Positions 28,621 to 39,391 of a stretch of DNA of 64,000 nt are shown here, piece after piece; the stretch's first letter is position 1; every line of letters begins with the position of its first letter. The stretch spans positions 1,922,001-1,986,000 of the forward strand of contig CM051514.1 of assembly GCA_028015205.1 (NCBI GenBank), given 5' to 3'. The DNA is from Mytilisepta virgata (lineage: Eukaryota; Mollusca; Bivalvia; Mytilida; Mytilidae). The translations under genes and the position numbers were made by a program. The notes under the pieces are model-generated. The model was not told the origin of the DNA. It saw nothing but the letters and a program-made list of their open reading frames with translations, and did no database searches.

Positions 28621-28678
28621 TTAATGCTGCTGATGAGAGGTAACTCCTTGAAATGCGTCGTATACAGCATAGTATAAA
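28621..28678 (+). ncRNA. Hammerhead-ribozyme-like motif, unit 1
   Basis: CTGATGA (28630-28636) is followed by a stem-loop GAGG-TAACT-CCTT (28637-28649, first pair G-U), then GAAA (28650-28653). Next comes a short helix TGC (28654-28656) with GCA (28667-28669), then TA, a possible UH cleavage site. This is the element order of a type I hammerhead. The outer helix is weak: TTAATGC (28621-28627) can pair with GTATAAA (28672-28678) with one mismatch and one G-U. Two extra bases (28628-28629) lie between it and the core, where a canonical ribozyme has none. Activity is therefore uncertain, and it could be a degenerate or dimer-dependent version. Confidence 0.45.
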
Positions 28679-28998
28679 TTTACAATATCTAATATCAGTA
28701 TCTTTGGATTGTTATTTTGAAACTCCTGGGATGATGCCTCTGCTGGTGGACCGTAGGTCCCCGAGGGTATTCGCCAACCCAGTCGTCAGACTTGTCTGAC
28801 ATGATTATTCATTGATTTGTTACAGAAATTACCAGTATTTAGCAAAATTCAAAAATAATAGAAATACTAAGGGTTCATTCCTTGTATTGCACATGGTAGA
28901 TCTCCTTAGTTGAAATTTGGCTTCCTATTTTGGTATTTTTGGTTGAGTACTTCTTGTTTAATATAAGTTTGGTTTTTGGTCTTCCAAAGGTTTCGGTT

Positions 28999-29056
28999 TT
29001 AATGCTGCTGATGAGAGGTAACTCCTTGAAATGCGTCGTATACAGCATAGTATAAA
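28999..29056 (+). ncRNA. Hammerhead-ribozyme-like motif, unit 2
   Basis: This is the same motif one 378-bp unit later, with CTGATGA at 29008-29014. Two complete motifs in tandem would let a self-cleaving transcript release a unit-length RNA, if the motif is active. Confidence 0.42.
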
Positions 29057-29376
29057 TTTACAATATCTAATATCAGTATCTTTGGATTGTTATTTTGAAA
29101 CTCCTGGGATGATGCCTCTGCTGGTGGACCGTAGGTCCCCGAGGGTATTCGCCAACCCAGTCGTCAGACTTGTCTGACATGATTATTCATTGATTTGTTA
29201 CAGAAATTACCAGTATTTAGCAAAATTCAAAAATAATAGAAATACTAAGGGTTCATTCCTTGTATTGCACATGGTAGATCTCCTTAGTTGAAATTTGGCT
29301 TCCTATTTTGGTATTTTTGGTTGAGTACTTCTTGTTTAATATAAGTTTGGTTTTTGGTCTTCCAAAGGTTTCGGTT

Positions 29377-29434
29377 TTAATGCTGCTGATGAGAGGTAAC
29401 TCCTTGAAATGCGTCGTATACAGCATAGTATAAA
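29377..29434 (+). ncRNA. Hammerhead-ribozyme-like motif, unit 3
   Basis: This is the third copy, with CTGATGA at 29386-29392, complete although its unit is cut short 40 bp downstream. Its presence means the insert spans two full motif-to-motif intervals. Confidence 0.42.
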
Positions 29435-29474
29435 TTTACAATATCTAATATCAGTATCTTTGGATTGTTATTTT

Positions 29475-32400
29475 AAAACGAGAAGAAATGAAATGAAATG
29501 AAATGATTCAATTAAAACTAAATGAAATCAAATCAAATAAACAAATTCAAATGAAATGAAATGAATAAGTTCAAACGAAATGAAATGAAATGAAATTAAA
29601 AAATTCAAACGAAATGAAATGAATCAGTTCGAACGAAATGAAATTCAATGAAATCAATTAATTCAAACGAATTGGAATGAACTGAAATCAATAATTCAAA
29701 TGAAATGAAATGAATAAATTAAAACGAAATGAAATGAAATGAAATGAATAAACTCAAACGAAATTAAATGAAATAAAATGAATAAATTCAAACGAAATGA
29801 CATGAAATGACATGAATAAATTCAAACGAAATGAAATGAATATGTTCAAACGAAATGAAATGAAAAGAAATCAATAGATTCAAACGAAATGAAATCAAAT
29901 GAAATGAATAAATTCAAATGAAATGACATGAATAAATTAAAACGAAATGAAATGAAATGAAATGAAAAAATTGAAACGAAATGAAATAATAAATTCAAAC
30001 GAAATGAAATGAATAAATTCAAACGAAATTAAATGAAATGAAATGAACAAATTCAAATGAAATGAAATGAACCAGTTCAAACGAAATGAAATGAAATGAA
30101 ATCAATTATTTCAAACGAAATCAAATGAATAAATTCAATCGAAATGAAATGAAATGAAATCAATAGATTCAAACGAAATGAAATCAAATGAACCCAATAA
30201 ATTTAAATGAAATGAATAAATTAAAACCAAATGAAACCAATAAATTCAAACCCAATGAAATGAAATGAAATGATTCAATTAAAACTAAATGAAATGAAAT
30301 GAAATGATTCAATTAAAACTAAATGAAATGAAACGAAATGATTCAATTAAAACTAAATGAAATGAATCAGTTCAAACAAAATGAAATGAAATGAAATTAA
30401 TAAATTCAAACGAAATGATATGGATCAGTTCGAACTAAATGAAATTCCATGAAATCAATTAATTCAAACGAATTGGAATGAACTGAAATCAATAAATTCA
30501 AATGTAATGAAATGAATAAATTCAAACGGAATGAAATGAAATGAAATGAATCAATTCAAACAAAATGAAATTAAATGAAATGAATGAATTTAAACGAAAT
30601 GAAATGAATAAGTTCAAACGAAATGAAATTCAATGAAAGCAATTAATTCAAACGAAATCAAATGAAATGAAATCAATTTATTCAAACGAAATGAAATGAG
30701 CTGAAATCAGTAAATTCAAATGAAATGAAATGAAACAATTAAAACGAAATGAAATCAAATGAAATGAATCAATTGAAACGAAATGAAATGAACAAAGTCA
30801 AATAAAATGAAATAAATCAGTTCAAACGAAATGAAATGAAATGAAATGAATAAATTCAAACGAAATGAAATCAATAAATTCAAACGAAATGAAATGAAAT
30901 GAAATCAATAGATTCAAACGAAATGAAATTAAATGAAACCAATAAATTTAAATGAAATAAAATGAATGAATTAAAACGAAATGAAATGAAATGACATGAA
31001 TAAATTCAAATGAAATGAAATGAATAAGTTGAAACGAACCGAAAATGAAATGAAATCAAAAGATTCAAACGAAAACAAATCAAATGAAATCAATCAATTC
31101 AAATGAAATGAAATGAATAAATTAAAAGGAAATGAAATGAAATGACATGAATAAATTCAAACGAAATGAAATGAAATGACACGAATAAATTCAAACGAAA
31201 TGAAATGAATAAGTTCAAACGAAATGAAATGAAAAGAAATCAATGGATTCAAACGAAATTAAATCAAATGAAATGAATAAATTCAACTGAAATAACATGA
31301 ATAAATTAAAACCAAATGAAATGAATAAGTTGAAACGAAACGAAATGAAATGAAATGAATAGATTCAAACGAAATAAAATGAATAAGTTTAAACCAAATG
31401 AAATTCAATAAAAGCAATTAATTCAAACGAAATGAAATGAAATGAAATGAATAAATCCAAAAGAAATGAAAGTAATAAGTTCAAACGAAACGAAATAAAA
31501 TGAAATCTATAGATTCAAACGAAATGATATCAAATGAAATCAATCAATTTAAATGAAATGAAATGAATAAATTAAAACAAAATGAAATGAAATGAAATCA
31601 ATCAATTCAAACGAAATGAAATGAACTGAAATCAATCAATTCAAATGAAATGAAATGAATAAATTAAAACAAAATGAAATGAAATGAAATCAATCAATTC
31701 AAACGAAATGAAATGAACTGAAATCAATCAATTCAAATAAAATGAAATGAATAAGTTCAAACGAAATGAAATCAAATGAAATCAATAGATTCAAATGAAA
31801 TGAAATGAATATATTAAAACGAAATGAAATAAGAAGACATGAATCCATTCAAACGAAATGAAATTAATAAGTTCAAACGAAAAGAAATGAAATAAAATCA
31901 ATATATTCAAACGAAATGAAATCAAATGAAATCAATTGAAATCAATAAATTCAAATGAAATGAAAGGAATAAATTCAAACGAAATGAAATGAATCAGTTC
32001 AAACGAAATGAAATGAAATGAAATGAATAAATTAAAACAAAATGAAATGAAATGACACGAATAAACTCAAACGAAATGAAATGAATAAGTTCAAACGAAA
32101 TGAAATGAAATCAATAGATTCAAACAAAATGAAATCAAATGAAATCAAAAAATTCAAATGAAATGAAATGAATAAATTAAAACGAAATGAACTTAATAAG
32201 TTCAAACGAAACGAAATGAAATGAAATCAATAGATTCAAACGAAATGAAATGAAATGAAATGAAATGAATAAATTAAAGCGAAATGAAATGACATGAAAT
32301 GAAATCTATAGATTCAAACGAAATGATATCAAATGAAATCAATAAATTTAAACGAAATGAAATGAATAAATTAAAACAAAATGAAATGAAATGAAATGAA

Positions 32401-33590
32401 TAAATTCAAACGAAATGAAATGAACTAAAATCAATCAATTCAAATGAAATGAAATCAATAAATTAAAAAAAAATGAAATGAAATAACATGAATAAATTCA
32501 AACGAAATGAAATGAATAAGTTCAATCGAAATGAAATGAAATGAAATCAATAGATTCAATGAAATCAAATGAAAAAAATAAAATTAAATGAAATGAAATG
32601 AATCATTAAAAAGAAATGAAATGAATTTGAATCAATCAATTGAAAAGAAAAGAAATGAAATGAAATGAAAGGAACAAATTCAAATCAAATGAAATGAATC
32701 AGTTCAAACGAAATGAAATGAAATAAAATGAATAAATTCAAACGAAATAAAATGAATAAGTTCTAACGAAATGAAATGCAATGAAAGGAATAAATTCAAA
32801 CGAAATGAAATGAATAAGTTCAAAGGAAATGAAATGAAATGAAATGAATTAATTAAAACGAAATGAAATGAATTTGAATGAATCAATTAAAAAGAAAAGA
32901 AAAGAAATGAAATGAAATGAAACGAGCAAATTCAAACGAAATCAAATGAATAAGTTCAATCGAAATGAAATGAAATCAATATATTCAAACGAAATGAAAT
33001 CAAATGAAATGAATAAATTCAAATGAAATGAAATGAATCAATTAAAACGAAATGAAAAAAGGAGACATGAATCAATTCAAACGAAATGAAATTAATAAGT
33101 TCAAAGGAAACGAAATGGAATGAAATCAATAGATTCAAAAGAAATGAAATCAAATGAAATCAATAGATTCAAATGAAATCAAATGAATAAATTAAAACGA
33201 AATTAAATGAAATGAATCAATTCAAACGAAATGAAATGAATCAATTGTAACGAAATGAAATGAAATAAAATGAATGAATTGAAACGAAATGAAATGGAAT
33301 GAAATGAACAAATTCAAATGAAATGAAATGAATCATTTCAAACGAAATGACATGAAATGAAATCAATAAATTGAAACGAAATGAAATGCATAAGTTCAAA
33401 CGAAATGAGATTCAATGAAATCAATAGATTCAAACGAAATGAAATCAAATGACCTGAATAAATTCAAACGAAATGAAATGAATAAGTTTAAACGAAATGA
33501 AAAGAAATGAAATCAATTAATTCAAACGAAATGAAATGAACTAGATCAATAAATTCAAATGAAATGAAATGAATAAATTAAAACGAAATG
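29475..33590 (-). repeat. Satellite A array, inverted orientation, right part
   Basis: The array continues from 29475 with AAAACG in phase with the satellite left of the insert. Monomers are mixed and include the ATGATTCAATTAAAACTAA type, three times near 30260-30360. The segment 31860-32780 duplicates 25735-26560. The array ends abruptly at AAACGAAATG (33590), where satellite B begins. No gene is seen. Confidence 0.95.
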
Positions 33591-33988
33591 GCATCGGAAT
33601 AGTTAGGTCTATGTTTCTCATTGTTCTAAACCATGTAGTTTGAACTAAACATCTGTTTACAATACACAGACACCTTTGTTGAACAATCAAGGGCATGGAG
33701 ATAGTTAGGTCGATGTTGCTCATGGTTCTTAATCATTTAGTTTATACTATACATATGTTTACTGTACACGTACACCTTTCTTAACCAATCTATGGCATTG
33801 AGATATTTAAGTCCATGTTGCTGATAGTTCTAATCCATTTTGTTTGTACCATACATCTGTTCACCATACACAGACACCTTTGTTGAACAATTAGTAGCAT
33901 TGAGATAGTTAGGTCCATGTTGCTCATGGTTCTGAACCATCTAGTTTGTAGCCATACACAGAAACCATCTAGTTAGTAGCCATCCACA
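33591..33988 (-). repeat. Satellite B, four diverged inverted monomers
   Basis: Monomers of about 103 bp begin near 33590, 33690, 33793 and 33896 (each near GGCAT...AGATAGTTAGG). They read as the reverse complement of the array to the right. They differ from each other and from the main array much more than its monomers differ among themselves, as expected at an array edge that escapes homogenisation. No SINE is present in them. The last one ends in a partly duplicated AACCATCTAGTT / AGTAGCCAT segment before the orientation flips. Confidence 0.85.
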
Positions 33989-34023
33989 GAACCATGAGTA
34001 ACATGGACCTAACCATCTCAATG

Positions 34024-34037
34024 CCATTGATTATTTA
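34024..34037. repeat. Left target-site duplication of the SINE (first copy)
   Basis: CCATTGATTATTTA here pairs with CCATCGATTATTTA at 34301-34314, 14 bp with one mismatch, directly flanking the SINE. The same pair flanks nearly every copy, so the TSD was amplified with the element. SINE-free monomers have CCATTGATTGTTTAA once, consistent with an empty site. Confidence 0.85.
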
Positions 34038-34300
34038 TTTGTTTATTTAGTTGAGATTTTACGCCGTTTTAGCACATTTGCCTATTTCGCTGCAGCCAGT
34101 TTTATTGGTGGAGGTAGCCGGAGTACCCAGATAGAACCACCAAACTTCGGTAGAAAAAATTGGCAACCCTTGTCAATTTAGATCGGAGTCGAGCACACCC
34201 CGACACAGGTGAGATTCGAACTCGAAACCTTTGTGTTGACAGGTTAGTGATTATTAGTAGATCATGACGAACTACCTAGACCACCCGGCCACCGAGGCCT
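34038..34300 (-). mobile_element. SINE copy 1 (array-edge copy; family description)
   Basis: Read on the minus strand, the element starts GGCCTCGGTGGCC and has a tRNA-like head of about 95 nt with an A-box-like TGGCCGGGTGG and a B-box-like GAGTTCGAATC, spaced as in class II (Ser/Leu-type) tRNAs. A body follows with an ACCGAAG-TTTGGTGG region and GTACTCCGGCTACCTCCACC. The end is an A/T-rich tail (GGCGTAAAA...AAATAAACAAATA). This layout matches tRNA-derived SINEs with a conserved body like the Meta domain of molluscs; that family name is from memory. This copy has private changes (GCAGCCAGTTTTATTGG, GATAGAACC, AAAAAATTGG), as expected of the outermost unit. Confidence 0.88.
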
Positions 34301-34671
34301 CCATCGATTATTTAATAAAGGTGGCTTTGTAGTACAAACTACATGGTTAAAAACCATGAGCAACATGGACATAACTATCCCAATGCCGTTGATTGTTTAA
34401 TTGTTGAATAAAGGTGCCTGTGTGTTGTAAAAACGACAAGGTTTAGAACCATGACTAACATGGACCCAACTATCTCCATTCCATTGATCATTGATTTGTT
34501 TATTTAACTTGAGGTTTAACGCCGTTTTCAGCACATTTGCGTATTTTGCTCTAGCCAGTTTATATTGGTGGAGGTAACCGGAGTACCCAGACAGAACCAC
34601 CGAACTTCGGTAGGGAAATTGGCAATCCTTGTCAATTTAGATCGGAGTCGAGCACACCCCGACACAGGTGA

Positions 34672-34682
34672 GATTCGAACTC
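34672..34682 (-). promoter_or_regulatory. Pol III B-box-like element of SINE copy 2
   Basis: The minus strand reads GAGTTCGAATC, close to the B-box consensus GGTTCGANTCC, 56 nt downstream of the A box. Copies 9, 16, 19 and 24 have lost its CpG. Confidence 0.7.
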
Positions 34683-34738
34683 GAAACCTCTGTGTTGACA
34701 GGTTAATGATTATTAGTAGTCATGACGAACTACCTAGA

Positions 34739-34749
34739 CCACTCGGCCA
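34739..34749 (-). promoter_or_regulatory. Pol III A-box-like element of SINE copy 2
   Basis: The minus strand reads TGGCCGAGTGG, which fits the tRNA A-box consensus TRGCNNAGYNGG. Many copies read TGGCCGGGTGG instead, which departs at one consensus position. Confidence 0.7.
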
Positions 34750-35054
34750 CCGAGGCCTCCATCGATTATTTAATAAAGGTGCCTTTATAGTACAAACTAC
34801 ATGGTTAAAGACCATGAGTAACATGGACCTAACTATCTCAATGCCATTGATTGTTTAACAAAGGTGTCTATGTATGATAAACAGATCCATAGTACAAACT
34901 ACATGGTTAAAATCCATGAACAACATGGACATGACTATCACAATGCCATTGATTGTTTAATTGTTTAATAAGGGTGCCTTTGTGTGGTACAAACGACATG
35001 CTATAGAACCATGATCAACATGGACCTAACTATCTCAATGCCATTGATTATTTA

Positions 35055-35317
35055 TTTGTTTATTTAGTTGAGGTTTTCCGCCGTTTTCAGCACATTTAGC
35101 TATTTCGCTCTAGCCAGTTTATATTGACGGAGGTAACCGGAGTACCAGGACAGAACCACCGAACTTCGGTAGGGAAATTGGCAATCCTTGTCAATTTAGA
35201 TCAGAGTCGAACACACCTCGACACAGGTGAGATTCGAACTCGAAACCTTTGCGTTGACAGGTTAGTGATTATTAGTATTCATAACGAACTACCTAGACCA
35301 CCCGGCCACCGAGGCCT
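35055..35317 (-). mobile_element. SINE copy 3
   Basis: Private variants CAGAGTCGAACACACCTCG and TTGCGTTGAC are shared only with copy 13, exactly 5098 bp away. The right TSD begins ACATCGAATATTTA. Confidence 0.88.
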
Positions 35318-35518
35318 ACATCGAATATTTAATAAAGGTACCTATATAGTACAAATTACATTGTTTAAAACCATGAGCAACAGGGACCAAACTATCTCAA
35401 TACCACTGATTGTTTAACAAAGGTGTCTATGTATGATAAACAGATCCATATTACAAACTACATGGTTTAGAACCATGAGTAACATGGACCTAACTATGTC
35501 CATGCCATTGATTATTTA

Positions 35519-35781
35519 TTTGTTATTTTACTTGAGGTTTTACGCCGTTCTCAGCACATTTGGCTATTTTGCTCTAGCCAGTTTATATTGGTGGAGGAAA
35601 CCGGAGTACCCGGACAGAACCACCGAACTCCGGTAGGGAAATTGGCAATCCTTGTCAATTTAGTTCGGAGTCGAGCACACCCCGACACAGGTGAGATTCG
35701 AACTCGAAACCTTTGTGTTGACAGGTTAGTAACTATTAGTAGTCATGACGAACTACCTAGATCACCCGGCCACTGAGGCCT
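35519..35781 (-). mobile_element. SINE copy 4
   Basis: It is the partner of copy 14 at the same 5098-bp offset. Both share CGCCGTTCTCAGC and CCACTGAGGCC, so copies 3-4 and 13-14 moved as one block. Confidence 0.88.
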
Positions 35782-35975
35782 CCATCGATTATTTAATAAA
35801 AGTGCCTTTATAGTACAAACTACATGGTTAAAAACCATGAGCAACCTGGACATAACTATCACAATGCCATTGATTATTTAATTTTTAATAAAGGTGCCTG
35901 TGTGTGGTACAAACGACAAGGTTTAGAACCATCAGTAAACATGGACCCAACTATCTCCATGCCATTGATTATTTA

Positions 35976-36239
35976 TTTGTTTATTTTACTTGAGGTTTTA
36001 CGCCGTTTTCAGCACATTTGGCTATTTTGCTCTAGCCAGTTTATATTGGTGGAGGAAACCGGAGTACCCGGACAGAACCACCGAACTCCGGTAGGGAAAT
36101 TGGCAATCCTTGTCAATTTAGTTCGGAATCGAGCACACCCCGACACAGGTGAGATTCGAACTCTGACCCTCGGTGTTGACAGGTTAGTGATTATTAGTAG
36201 TCATGACGAACTACCTAGACCACTCGGCCACCGAGGCCT
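35976..36239 (-). mobile_element. SINE copy 5
   Basis: B-box flank variant GAACTCTGACCCTCGG, shared only with copy 8. Confidence 0.88.
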
Positions 36240-36535
36240 CCATCGATTATCTAATAAAGGTGCCTTTATAGTACAAACTACATGGTTAAAAACCATGAGT
36301 AACATGGACCTAGCTATCTCAATGCCATTGATTGTTTAACAAAGGTGTCTATGTATGATAAACAGATCCATAGTACAAACTACATGGTTAAAAACCATGA
36401 ACAACATGGACATGACTATCACAATGCCATTGATTGTTTAATTGTTTAATAAAGGTGCCTGTGTGTGGTACAAACGAAATGGTATAGAACCATGATCAAC
36501 ATGGACCTAACTATCTCAATGCCATTGATTATTTA

Positions 36536-36789
36536 TTTGTTTATTTAGTTGAGGTTTTCCGCCGTTTTCAGCATATTTCGCTCTAGCCAGTTTATATTGG
36601 CGGAGATAACCGGAGTACCAGGACAGAACCACCGAACTTCGGTAGGGAAATTGGCAATCCTTGTCAATTTAGATCGGAGTCGAGAACACCCGACACAGGT
36701 GAGATTCGAACTCGAAACCTTTGTGTTGACAGGTTAGTGATTATTAGTAGTCATGACGAACTACCTAGACCAACCGGCCACCGAGGCCT
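36536..36789 (-). mobile_element. SINE copy 6, shortened
   Basis: It is 254 bp long because about 8 bp are missing in the tail-proximal body (GCATATTTCGCTC) and one C is missing in GAGAACACCCGAC. Confidence 0.88.
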
Positions 36790-36990
36790 CCATCGATTAT
36801 TTAATAAAGGTACCTATATAGTACAAACTACATTGTTGAAAACCATGAGTAACATGGACCTAACTATCTCAATGCCATTGATTGTTTAACAAAGGTGTCT
36901 ATGCATGATAAACAGATCCATAGTACAAACTACATGGTTTAGAACCATGAGTAACATGGACTCAACTATGTCCATGCCATTGATTATTTA

Positions 36991-37254
36991 TTTGTTTATT
37001 TTACTTGAGGTTTTACGCCGTTTTCAGCACATTTGGCTATTTTGCTCTAGCCAGTTTATATTGGTGCGGGTAGCCGGAGTACAAGGACAGAACCACCGAA
37101 CTTCGGTAGGGAAATTGGCAATCCTTGTCAATTTAGATCGGAGTCGAGCACACCCCGACACAGGTGAGATTCGACCCCGGAACCTCTTTATTGACAGGTT
37201 AGTGATTATTAGTAGTCATGCCGAACTACCTAGACCACCCGACCACCGAGGCCT
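36991..37254 (-). mobile_element. SINE copy 7
   Basis: The B box is changed (plus strand GATTCGACCCCGG), and the A-box side reads CCCGACCACCGAG. Confidence 0.87.
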
Positions 37255-37550
37255 CCATCGATTATTTAATAAAATAACCTATATAGTACAAACTACATTG
37301 TTAAAAACAATGAATAACATGGACCTAACTATCTCAATGCCATTGATTGTTTAACAAAGGTGTCTATGTATGATAAACAGATCCATAGTACAAACTACAT
37401 GGTTAAAAACCATGAGCAACATGGACATAACTATCCCATTGCCATTGATTGTTTAATTGTTTAATAAAGGTGCCTGTGTGTGGTACAAACGACAAGGTTT
37501 AAAACCATGACTAACATAGACCCAACTATCTCAATGCCATTGATTATTTA

Positions 37551-37814
37551 TTTGTTTAGTTTACTTGAGGTTTTACGCCGTTTTCAGCACATTTGGCTAT
37601 TTTGCTCTAGCCACTTTATATTGGTGGAGGAAACCGGAGTACCCGGACAGAACCACCGAACTCCGGTAGGGAAATTGGCAATCCTTGTCAATTTAGTTCG
37701 GAATCGAGCACACCCCGACACAGGTGAGATTCGAACTCTGACCCTCGGTGTTGACAGGTTAGTGATTATTAGTAGTCATGACGAACTACCTAGACCACTC
37801 GGCCACCGAGGCCT
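37551..37814 (-). mobile_element. SINE copy 8
   Basis: Sister of copy 5 by the GAACTCTGACCCTCGG variant. Confidence 0.88.
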
Positions 37815-38110
37815 CCATCGATTATTTAATAAAGGTGCCTTTATAGTACAAACTACATGGTTAAAAACCATCAGTAACATGGACCTAACTACCTCAATCC
37901 CATTGATTGTTTAACAAAGGTGTCTATGTATGATAAACAGATCCATAGTACAAACTACATGGTTAAAATCCATGAACAACATGGACATGACTATCACAAT
38001 GCCATTGATTGTTTAATTGTTTAATAAGGATGCCTGTGTGTGGTACAAACGACATGGTATAGAACCATGATCAACATGGACCTAACTATCTCAATGCCAT
38101 TGATTATTTA

Positions 38111-38373
38111 TTTGTTTATTTAGTTGAGGTTTTCCGCCGTTTTCAGCACATTTAGCTATTTCGCTCTAGCCAGTTTATATTGACGGAGGTAACCGGAGTA
38201 CCAGGACAGAACCACCGAACTTCGGTAGGGAAATTGGCAATCCTTGTCAATTTAGATCGGAGTCGAGCACACCCCGACACAGGTGAGATTCAAACTCAAA
38301 ACCTTTGTGTTGACGGGTTAATGATTACTAATAGTCATGACGAACTACCTAGACCACCCGGCCACCGAGGCCT
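38111..38373 (-). mobile_element. SINE copy 9
   Basis: The B-box CpG is lost (plus strand GATTCAAACTCAAAACC), and GACGGGTTAATGATTACTAA is private. Confidence 0.88.
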
Positions 38374-38567
38374 CCATCGATTATTTAATAAAGGTGCCTT
38401 TATAGTACAAACTACATGGTTAAAAACTATGAGCAACATGGACATAACTATCACAATGCCATTGATTATTTAATTTTTAATAAAGGTGCCTGTGTGTGGT
38501 ACAAACGACAAGGTTTAGAACCATCAGTAAAGATGGACCCAACTATCTCCATGCCATTGATTATTTA

Positions 38568-38830
38568 TTTGTTTATTTTACTTGAGGTTTTACGCCGTTT
38601 TCAGCACATTTGGTTATTTTGCTCTAGCCAGTTATATTGGTGGAGGAAACCGAAGTACCCGGACAGAACCACCGAACTTCGGTAGGGAAATTGGCCATCC
38701 TTGTCAATTTAGTTCGGAGTCGAGCACACCCCGACACAGGTGAGATTCGAACTCGGAACCTCTTTGTTGACAGGTTAGTGATTATTAGTAGTCATGACGA
38801 ACTACCTAGACCACCCGGCCACCGAGGCCT
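38568..38830 (-). mobile_element. SINE copy 10
   Basis: Shares GAACTCGGAACCTCTTTG and the upstream AAAGATGGACCC with copy 18. Confidence 0.88.
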
Positions 38831-39127
38831 CCATCGATTATTTAATGAAAGTACCTATATAGTACAAACTACATTGTTGAAAACAATAAGTAACATGGAC
38901 CTAACTATCTCAAAGCCATTGATTTTTTAACAAAGGTGTCTTTGTATGATAAACAGATCTATAGTACAAACTACATCGTTAAATACCATGAGCAACATGG
39001 ACATAACTATCCCAATGCCATTGATTGTTTAATTGTTTAATAAAGGTGTCTGTGTGTGGTACAAACGACATGTTTTAAAATCATGAATAAACATCGACCC
39101 AACTATCTCCATGCCATTGATTATTTA

Positions 39128-39391
39128 TTTGTTTATTTTACTTGAGGTTTTACGCCGTTTTCAGCACATTTGGCTATTTTGCTCTAGCCAGTTTATATTG
39201 CTGGAGGTAACCGGAGTACCCGGACAGAACCACCGAACTTCGGTAGGGAAATTGGCAATCCTTGTCAATTTAGATCGGAGTCGAGAACACCCCGACACAG
39301 GTGAGATTCGAACTCGAAACCTTTGTGTTGACAGGTTAGTGATTATTAGTAGTCATGACGAACTACCTAGACCACCCGGCCACCGAGGCCT
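39128..39391 (-). mobile_element. SINE copy 11
   Basis: Near-consensus element; it differs by ATTGCTGGAGG and GAGAACACC. Confidence 0.88.

Larger units (their letters stand above)
28554..29474 (+). mobile_element. Insert of 2.4 tandem 378-bp units, retrozyme-like
   Basis: A complex, non-satellite sequence repeats with a period of exactly 378 bp (GGTATTTTTGG at 28554, 28932 and 29310). The third copy stops at 29474. By eye the copies are identical, in contrast with the decayed satellite around them. Each unit holds a hairpin GGACC-GTA-GGTCC (28748-28760), a 7-bp perfect hairpin GTCAGAC-TT-GTCTGAC (28785-28800) and a hammerhead-like core (28621-28678). No open frame of note exists, so the unit is non-autonomous. 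From memory, the order of motifs (GGTCCCCGAGGGTAT, CTAAGG, AATTTGGC, CTGATGAG...GAAA) recalls an abundant mytilid repeat. Small tandem units with a ribozyme motif would fit metazoan retrozymes. The family name is inference; the tandem structure is seen directly. Confidence 0.75.
34495..34758 (-). mobile_element. SINE copy 2
   Basis: It has an intact A-box-like TGGCCGAGTGG and B-box-like GAGTTCGAATC. The left TSD is altered to CCATTGATCATTGA, shifting the tail boundary. Confidence 0.88.

Noticed and set aside
34312..34318. AATAAA motifs on the plus strand after each SINE as polyadenylation signals
   Set aside because: They lie just past the right TSD in A/T-rich satellite sequence and there is no upstream gene. 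They recur simply because the unit recurs.
34660..34760. Possible tRNA genes on the minus strand (A and B boxes)
   Set aside because: The head lacks a convincing acceptor stem and anticodon arm, continues into a SINE body and occurs identically in 53 tandem units. It is a tRNA-derived SINE head.
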